This document shows, in pieces, positions 59,436 through 64,000 of a DNA stretch of 64,000 bases. Position numbers and translations under genes: made by a program. This DNA is from NZ13-RE01 sp964612975 (GTDB lineage Bacteria; Dictyoglomota; Dictyoglomia; Dictyoglomales; Dictyoglomaceae). The notes under the pieces were generated by a model that saw only the letters and a list, made by a program, of their open reading frames with translations, was not told the origin of the DNA and did not search any database. The stretch's first letter is position 1. The number at the start of each line of letters is the position of its first letter. The stretch is from positions 186,001-250,000 of the forward strand of contig CAZTGC010000001.1 of NCBI GenBank assembly GCA_964612975.1, in the 5' to 3' direction.

Positions 59436-59886
59436 AAGAATCCTTAAGCTAATTTATTTAAAAATTATCAGAATAAATGATTCTCCTGAGAAAATTGCAA
59501 AAAGCTTTGCTTTAGGGGTTTTTATAGGAATCTTTCCTACCTTTGGAATCGGAGGTATTTTAGCATTAATTTTAGCAAAGATCTTAAAATTAAATTATAT
59601 TGCTTCAGTATTGGGGACTTTTACAATGAATTATTTTACTTCTCCAATCTTTTGGTCTCTTAGTTATTTTTTAGGAAATCTAATTCTTGAAGGGAAAGTA
59701 AGTTTTAGATTTTTAAGAGAGGGAGAAATTAAATATTTTGCTTTAACTTATATTTTAGGAAATCTTATTTCTTCGATTGTATTTTCTTTTTTAAGCTATT
59801 TTGTTATCAAAGAAGTAATAACTAAATATAAAAAGAAAAAAGAGGAGAGGAAAAAACCTCTCCTCGAGGATAAATTCACTTATTAA
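59413..59886 (+). CDS. DUF2062 membrane protein
   Basis: The 157-residue protein has several hydrophobic segments after a basic start, and the SPEKIAKSFALGVFIGIFPTFGIGGILALILAKIL block that defines DUF2062. Function is unknown; relatives are sometimes linked to cell-envelope glycans. Its last codons (Lys/Glu-rich) overlap the convergent pfp gene by 11 bases and encode the pfp terminator hairpin on the opposite strand. Confidence 0.85.
   Translation: MKKKRNFKRILKLIYLKIIRINDSPEKIAKSFALGVFIGIFPTFGIGGILALILAKILKLNYIASVLGTFTMNYFTSPIFWSLSYFLGNLILEGKVSFRFLREGEIKYFALTYILGNLISSIVFSFLSYFVIKEVITKYKKKKEERKKPLLEDKFTY
59831..59865 (-). terminator. Intrinsic terminator of pfp
   Basis: Reading on the minus strand, a perfect nine-base stem (GAGGAGAGG and CCTCTCCTC) with a six-base loop is followed by TTTTTTCTTTT, a classic Rho-independent terminator. 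It begins 11 bases after the pfp stop codon. The same bases encode the end of the DUF2062 protein on the plus strand. Confidence 0.8.
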
Positions 59887-60916
59887 AGAAGGTTTTCGTA
59901 CTTTCATAAAATTTTGGATTCACATTCTTTGTTTTTCCTTCTATTAGAGTTATATCCACAGGAACCAATTCATTTCCTTTAACTGCAATAAAGTATCCTG
60001 ATTTTCCTTGATGTACTAAATCTACCGCTTCCTTTCCAAGTCTTAACCCAAAGATTCTATCATAGATTGATGGAGATCCACCCCTTTGAAGATGACTTAG
60101 AATTACCGCTCTTGTTTCTATTCCTAAATTTTTCTCAATTTCTTCTGCAAGAACCTGTCCCACTCCTCCAAGGCGAATATGTCCAAAAGCATCTACCATT
60201 CCCTCCTGTCCCTTTTGATAGGTAAATCCAGGAAGTTGAACTCCTTCTGCAATAGCAACAACTGCCCATGTATGGCCTCGATCGTAGAGTTTTCTAATAT
60301 GATTGTATAATTCCTCTAAATTTGGCTCTACCTCAGGAATAAGAATATAATCTGCTCCTCCTGCAAGACCTCCATATAAAGCCAACCACCCCGCATGTCT
60401 TCCCATAATTTCTGCAACCACAACCCTTGCATGAGATTTTGCAGTATCCCTCAATCTTTGGATGGCGTCCATTACTACCTCTACTGCAGTATCAAATCCA
60501 AGACAATAATCAGTTTCTTCCAAATCCTTATCAATTGTTTTTGGAATACCAATCATAGGAAGTCCCCTTCTACTAAATTTAGATGCAACTCCTAGGGTAT
60601 CCTCTCCTCCTATTGCTATAAGAGCATCTAATTCTAATTTCTTAAAATTCTCAATACATTTTTGAACATCCTCTTCTTTCTTGAAGGGATTCGTTCTGGA
60701 ACTTCCTAAGATTGTGCCACCTTTATCCAATATGTCCTCAACAGATTGTAATGTTAATGGCACTGTATCTTTTTTAATTAATCCTGCCCATCCATATTTT
60801 ATTCCTATAATCTCATCTTCATAATCCAAAGCCCTTAAAACTATTCCTCTTATTGCTGGATTTAGTCCTGGGCAGTCTCCTCCCCCTGTTAGGACTCCAA
60901 TTCTTTTTTTATCCAT
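59876..60916 (-). CDS. pfp: Pyrophosphate-type 6-phosphofructokinase
   Basis: This enzyme phosphorylates fructose 6-phosphate reversibly with PPi. The 346-residue protein has GGEDT (103-107) with Asp106, and PKTIDKD (125-131) with Lys126 and the base Asp129. These Asp and Lys residues mark PPi-dependent enzymes and replace the two glycines of the ATP type. A PPi-dependent enzyme of this kind has been characterised from Dictyoglomus thermophilum, which supports the call. A GGAGGAG site precedes the ATG and a terminator follows the stop, so it is probably a single-gene unit. Confidence 0.93.
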   Translation of the reverse strand: MDKKRIGVLTGGGDCPGLNPAIRGIVLRALDYEDEIIGIKYGWAGLIKKDTVPLTLQSVEDILDKGGTILGSSRTNPFKKEEDVQKCIENFKKLELDALIAIGGEDTLGVASKFSRRGLPMIGIPKTIDKDLEETDYCLGFDTAVEVVMDAIQRLRDTAKSHARVVVAEIMGRHAGWLALYGGLAGGADYILIPEVEPNLEELYNHIRKLYDRGHTWAVVAIAEGVQLPGFTYQKGQEGMVDAFGHIRLGGVGQVLAEEIEKNLGIETRAVILSHLQRGGSPSIYDRIFGLRLGKEAVDLVHQGKSGYFIAVKGNELVPVDITLIEGKTKNVNPKFYESTKTFFNK

Positions 60917-60959
60917 TTCTGATCTCCTCCTTCTTAACTTTTTGTAGACTTTATTTTAG

Positions 60960-60988
60960 ATTTTATTATCTTGAGGGAAAATTGACAA
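60960..60988 (-). promoter_or_regulatory. Promoter of pfp
   Basis: On the minus strand TTGTCA and TAAAAT are separated by 17 bases, about 45 bases before the pfp start. Its -35 box occupies nearly the same bases as the -35 box of the divergent plus-strand promoter. Confidence 0.6.
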
Positions 60989-61010
60989 GAATTTTAGAGA
61001 TTGTTATTCT
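60982..61010 (+). promoter_or_regulatory. Promoter of the O-antigen-ligase-like/TPR gene
   Basis: A perfect TTGACA is followed after 17 bases by TATTCT (4 of 6), about 33 bases before the ATG. It overlaps the divergent pfp promoter at the -35 box. Confidence 0.55.
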
Positions 61011-61042
61011 TTAAAAGAATATAAAGCTTGGAGGATTTAATT

Positions 61043-63646
61043 ATGTCAAAGAAAAAGGTGAAAATAGAATCTGAAATTAAAAAAGATCACTACTTTAGAC
61101 TTGTTATTTTTTGTTGTCTTTTTCTAACTATAATGCTTATTCCCATAACCTACTACTTAAAAGCCCATGATATTTCAGAACTTCCTAAGGTTACCCTCTT
61201 AAGGATTTTAACAGGTTTTTCTATATTTCTTTGGGGAAGCTGGATTCTTTTTAGAAAAAAGAATATTATTCTTCCCTCAAAAAATATATCAATATTTGTT
61301 CTTCTATTCTTGATTTCTTGGATAATTTCTACTTTATTTTCTACAAATTTTTATCTTAGCTTTTTTGGTTCCTATATGAGACAGTTGGGTTTTTTTACCT
61401 ACTTTGCCTTCTTTATAATCTTTTTTCTTCTTCATGATGTTATAGATACAGAAAGAGAAATAAAATATTTCTATTGGGGAATAGCAATTATAGCTTTTAT
61501 AGTAGGAATTATTGGATTACAACAGTTTTTTAGATTATCTCCATGGTTTGAAAGGGTTAGGACTGAGTCAAGGATAATCTCAACCCTGGGACATGCAGAT
61601 TTTTTGGGACATTATTTAGTTATGGTTATTCCTATAATCTTAGGTCTTCTCTTCCAAGTAAAAAATATTTATTTGAAGACTCTTTTCTTTATTGAATTTA
61701 TTATCCTTTTTTTTACATTATTGGCTTCATATACAAGGGGCTCATGGATTGCGTTTTTATTTACTTTTCCTTTCTTTTTTATAATTAATTATTGGAAAGA
61801 TAGAAGAAAACTAAAGACTATTCTTATTAATAAGGGATTAACATCTTTATTAATAGTTGGAGTTATTGGAACAATAATTTTGTTTGGTTATCTTGAAAAA
61901 AAAATCTATCCACCTAATACCCACCTTGGAACCTTCAATCTCCACGAAAGATTTACCACTATAGGACATGGCTTAGGATTAACTCAGGCAAATCCTCGAG
62001 GTTTAACCTGGAGGGATAGTTTAAATTTATTCAAAGATAAAATTTTATTTTCAGAAAGATTAATATTGGGATTAGGTCCTGAGACTTTTTCTTTTAATTT
62101 CACCCCATATAAGTCTTTAGATCTTGCAAGATATGATAGAGGAAAGGGATATCCTGATAGAGAACATAATGAATATTTAGATATATTATTTCCTCAAGGC
62201 TTATTAGGACTAATCTCTTTCTTAGGAGTAATCCTTATAACTTCCATTTCCTTTTGGAAAAATCTTTCTAAATTTCCCGAGGAAAACAAATTTCTTATAA
62301 CTGGAACTTTTACTGGATTCTTAGCATTTTTAGTTCAAGCATTAGTCCTCTTTGGACTTTCTGCTACTTATCTTTATTTTTGGACTTTAACTTCCTTCCT
62401 ATTCTTGTGGTTGAGACTAATAGATGAAAAAAATAAAATTGAAATAAAAGTAGAGAAAATTTCTAAAATATTGAAGGTTTTAATAACAGTTCTTTGTTTA
62501 GTTATTGCTCTATTCTATATAACAAAATCTATTAACTTCTTTAAAGCAGAAATATTTTATAGATATGGGTTAGACTTTTTAAATAGCAATAATCCGGGAA
62601 AGGCTGTACATACATTGGAAGAAGCAATAAAACTTAGACCTCAGGAAAGTGCTTTTCATGAAGCAATAATAAAGGCGTATTTACAATTAGTAGGAGGAGT
62701 GGAAGATATAGAAGAAAAGAAGAAGTATTTTAGGAAAGGCGATGAGCACATGAAGAGCCTTTTAGAAAATGCCTATTATAGATCACTGACTTATAATCTA
62801 ATAGGAGCTTTCTATGCTCAAAGCTATCATTATTTTGGAAGGGAAGATAAGGAATTACTTAAAAAAGCAGAGGAAAATTTATTAAGAGCTTTAACCTTTG
62901 ATAAATATTCTGTTCCCCCCCTGGAAAATCTTCTCAGACTATATTCTAAAGATTTAAAGGATGATAAAAAAGTTGAAGAGATAGCCAAAAGAATAATAAA
63001 TATAGATCCTAATCATTATGATGCTAATATGATTTTAGGATCATTATATTATAATAAAAAAGAATATAATAATGCAAAAGAAATATATGAAAATTTATCT
63101 AAGATTTATACCAATAATGTAGATATTTGGAATAATCTTGGTATAACCTATTTCCAATTAAAGGAATATGATGAATCAGAAAAAGCCTTTTTAAAAGCAT
63201 TGGAGATAGATCCCACTTATCAGTTGGCACGGAAAAATCTTGAAGCTATCTCGAAGAAATTAGGCAAAAAGGTTCAGTTGCCACCTATTCCTAAAATAGA
63301 AGATGTTAATTATTATTTAAGTAAAGGAGTTGAAGCCTATAATAATAAAAATTATAAACTAGCAGAAGAATTCTTTAGAAAAGCCATTTCTTTAGATAAT
63401 AAGTCTTCAGAAGGTTATAATAATTTGGGAGTAGTTCTTTTTATTCAAGGAAAATACGAAGAGGCTATAGAAATGTTTAAAAAGGCCTTAGAAATAAATG
63501 ACAAATATTTACAAGCATATGGAAATATCTCTGTTTCCCTTTTAAAATTAGGAAGGAGAAGAGAGGCAAAGGAATATTTAGAGAAAGGACTAAAATATTT
63601 TCCTGATAATCAAGATTTGAAAAAAATATTAGAGGATATAAAGTAG
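61043..63646 (+). CDS. O-antigen-ligase-like membrane protein with TPR tail
   Basis: The 867-residue protein has about eleven or twelve membrane segments in its first 490 residues. The central loop after residue 280 is long, and RGSWIAF with the YPDREHNEYLDILFPQGLLGL stretch resembles the Wzy/WaaL polymerase-ligase family (PF04932). The soluble tail (about 500-867) is made of TPR repeats, such as NLGITYFQLKEYDESEKAFLKALEIDP and NLGVVLFIQGKYEEAIEMFKKALEI. This build is common in bacteria and may attach or polymerise surface glycans. The ATG at 61043 has GGAGG eight bases ahead. Confidence 0.85.
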   Translation: MSKKKVKIESEIKKDHYFRLVIFCCLFLTIMLIPITYYLKAHDISELPKVTLLRILTGFSIFLWGSWILFRKKNIILPSKNISIFVLLFLISWIISTLFSTNFYLSFFGSYMRQLGFFTYFAFFIIFFLLHDVIDTEREIKYFYWGIAIIAFIVGIIGLQQFFRLSPWFERVRTESRIISTLGHADFLGHYLVMVIPIILGLLFQVKNIYLKTLFFIEFIILFFTLLASYTRGSWIAFLFTFPFFFIINYWKDRRKLKTILINKGLTSLLIVGVIGTIILFGYLEKKIYPPNTHLGTFNLHERFTTIGHGLGLTQANPRGLTWRDSLNLFKDKILFSERLILGLGPETFSFNFTPYKSLDLARYDRGKGYPDREHNEYLDILFPQGLLGLISFLGVILITSISFWKNLSKFPEENKFLITGTFTGFLAFLVQALVLFGLSATYLYFWTLTSFLFLWLRLIDEKNKIEIKVEKISKILKVLITVLCLVIALFYITKSINFFKAEIFYRYGLDFLNSNNPGKAVHTLEEAIKLRPQESAFHEAIIKAYLQLVGGVEDIEEKKKYFRKGDEHMKSLLENAYYRSLTYNLIGAFYAQSYHYFGREDKELLKKAEENLLRALTFDKYSVPPLENLLRLYSKDLKDDKKVEEIAKRIINIDPNHYDANMILGSLYYNKKEYNNAKEIYENLSKIYTNNVDIWNNLGITYFQLKEYDESEKAFLKALEIDPTYQLARKNLEAISKKLGKKVQLPPIPKIEDVNYYLSKGVEAYNNKNYKLAEEFFRKAISLDNKSSEGYNNLGVVLFIQGKYEEAIEMFKKALEINDKYLQAYGNISVSLLKLGRRREAKEYLEKGLKYFPDNQDLKKILEDIK

Positions 63647-64000
63647 TGAAAAAGAGATTAGAATTAACTTCTCAAGCCTTACTTATATTAGAGAAAAGAT
63701 ATTTAAAAAAGAATGAGAATAAAGAGATTATTGAAACTCCAGAGGAAATGTTTGAAAGAGTAGCAGAAGCTATTGCAAGGGTTGATCTTATCTATAATCC
63801 TAAGACAGACGTGGAAATGGTAAAAGAGATATTTTATGATATGATGACATCCTTAGAATTTCTTCCTAATTCTCCTACATTAATGAATGCAGGAAAACCC
63901 TTTGGACAACTTTCTGCTTGTTTTGTTCTACCAGTTGAAGACTCCCTAACAAGTATTTTTAATACTTTAAAATATGCAGCATTAATACACCAATCAGGTG
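63646..64000 (+). CDS. nrdJ: Class II ribonucleotide reductase, N-terminus only
   Basis: An open frame begins with a GTG overlapping the last base of the preceding TAG and runs off the right edge. The 118 visible residues contain RLELTSQALLILEKRYL, EFLPNSPTLMNAGKPFGQLSACFVLPVEDSL and LKYAALIHQSG, which match the start of adenosylcobalamin-dependent ribonucleotide reductase, including the Cys in SACFV. This enzyme makes deoxyribonucleotides without oxygen, fitting an anaerobe. No NrdB-type partner would be needed. Confidence 0.88.
   Translation, partial: MKKRLELTSQALLILEKRYLKKNENKEIIETPEEMFERVAEAIARVDLIYNPKTDVEMVKEIFYDMMTSLEFLPNSPTLMNAGKPFGQLSACFVLPVEDSLTSIFNTLKYAALIHQSG

Overview
The window is AT-rich, gene-dense bacterial chromosome with no insertion sequences, phage genes or CRISPR arrays. 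Gene content (V/A-type ATPase, a PPi-type phosphofructokinase beside an ATP-type one, two aminopropyltransferases, class II ribonucleotide reductase) together with a Firmicutes-like gene order points to an anaerobic thermophile of the genus Dictyoglomus. The genus is inferred from recognised families and codon usage, not from a database match. No gap longer than 300 bases lacks a gene. The largest are about 165-195 bases and hold promoters.

Layout. (1) 1-2941, minus strand: rplU-rpmA-obgE-nadD and a truncated degV. (2) 3135-12761, plus strand: rpmB followed directly by a nine-gene V-type ATPase operon (G/H-like, I, K, E, C, F, A, B, D) and alr. (3) 12762-25210, minus strand: a tightly packed run, in transcription order argS, a metallo-beta-lactamase-fold hydrolase, an HD protein, a roadblock-like protein, queT, tyrS, a 3D-domain protein, rsmA, ispE, ilvA, an M42 peptidase, a broken PP-loop gene, and a DHH-CBS-tRNA nucleotidyltransferase fusion. 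(4) 25382-27172: uvrC with what looks like a leaderless promoter. (5) 27242-41813: pdxS-pdxT-mcsA-mcsB-clpC-radA-disA-yacL-like-ispD-ispF-rlmB-xer-deoB-pdp-M50 protease. This resembles the Firmicutes clpC region but lacks ctsR, and McsB looks catalytically degenerate. (6) 41856-47074: trpS-scpA-scpB-rodZ-rimO-pgsA-thpR. (7) 47239-49793: speH-speE, two mini-genes (a Cys-rich protein and a one-helix membrane protein), aroK, aroQ. (8) 49823-58771: two tRNA-Pro genes, acyP, a second speE-like gene, pcm, a family 4 uracil-DNA glycosylase, a small unknown gene, dnaE, accD, accA and an ATP-type pfkA. (9) 58777-60916: tRNA-Leu (minus), a HIT protein, a DUF2062 protein, and the PPi-type phosphofructokinase on the minus strand. 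(10) 61043-64000: an O-antigen-ligase-like/TPR membrane protein and the start of a class II ribonucleotide reductase.

Most genes overlap by 1-20 bases (ATGA and TAATG junctions are common), so transcription is probably in long operons with few promoters. Convincing sigma-A-type promoters lie upstream of rplU, rpmB, argS, uvrC, pdxS, speH, the tRNAs, pfp and the membrane/TPR gene. Many functions are housekeeping: translation, DNA repair and replication, isoprenoid precursors, polyamines, fatty acid initiation and glycolysis. I see no clear new multi-gene system. The best leads are the degenerate McsB in an otherwise intact ClpC cluster, altered DisA signature residues, the paired aminopropyltransferases, the Cys-rich mini-protein, the truncated PP-loop gene, and several compact promoter/terminator arrangements.
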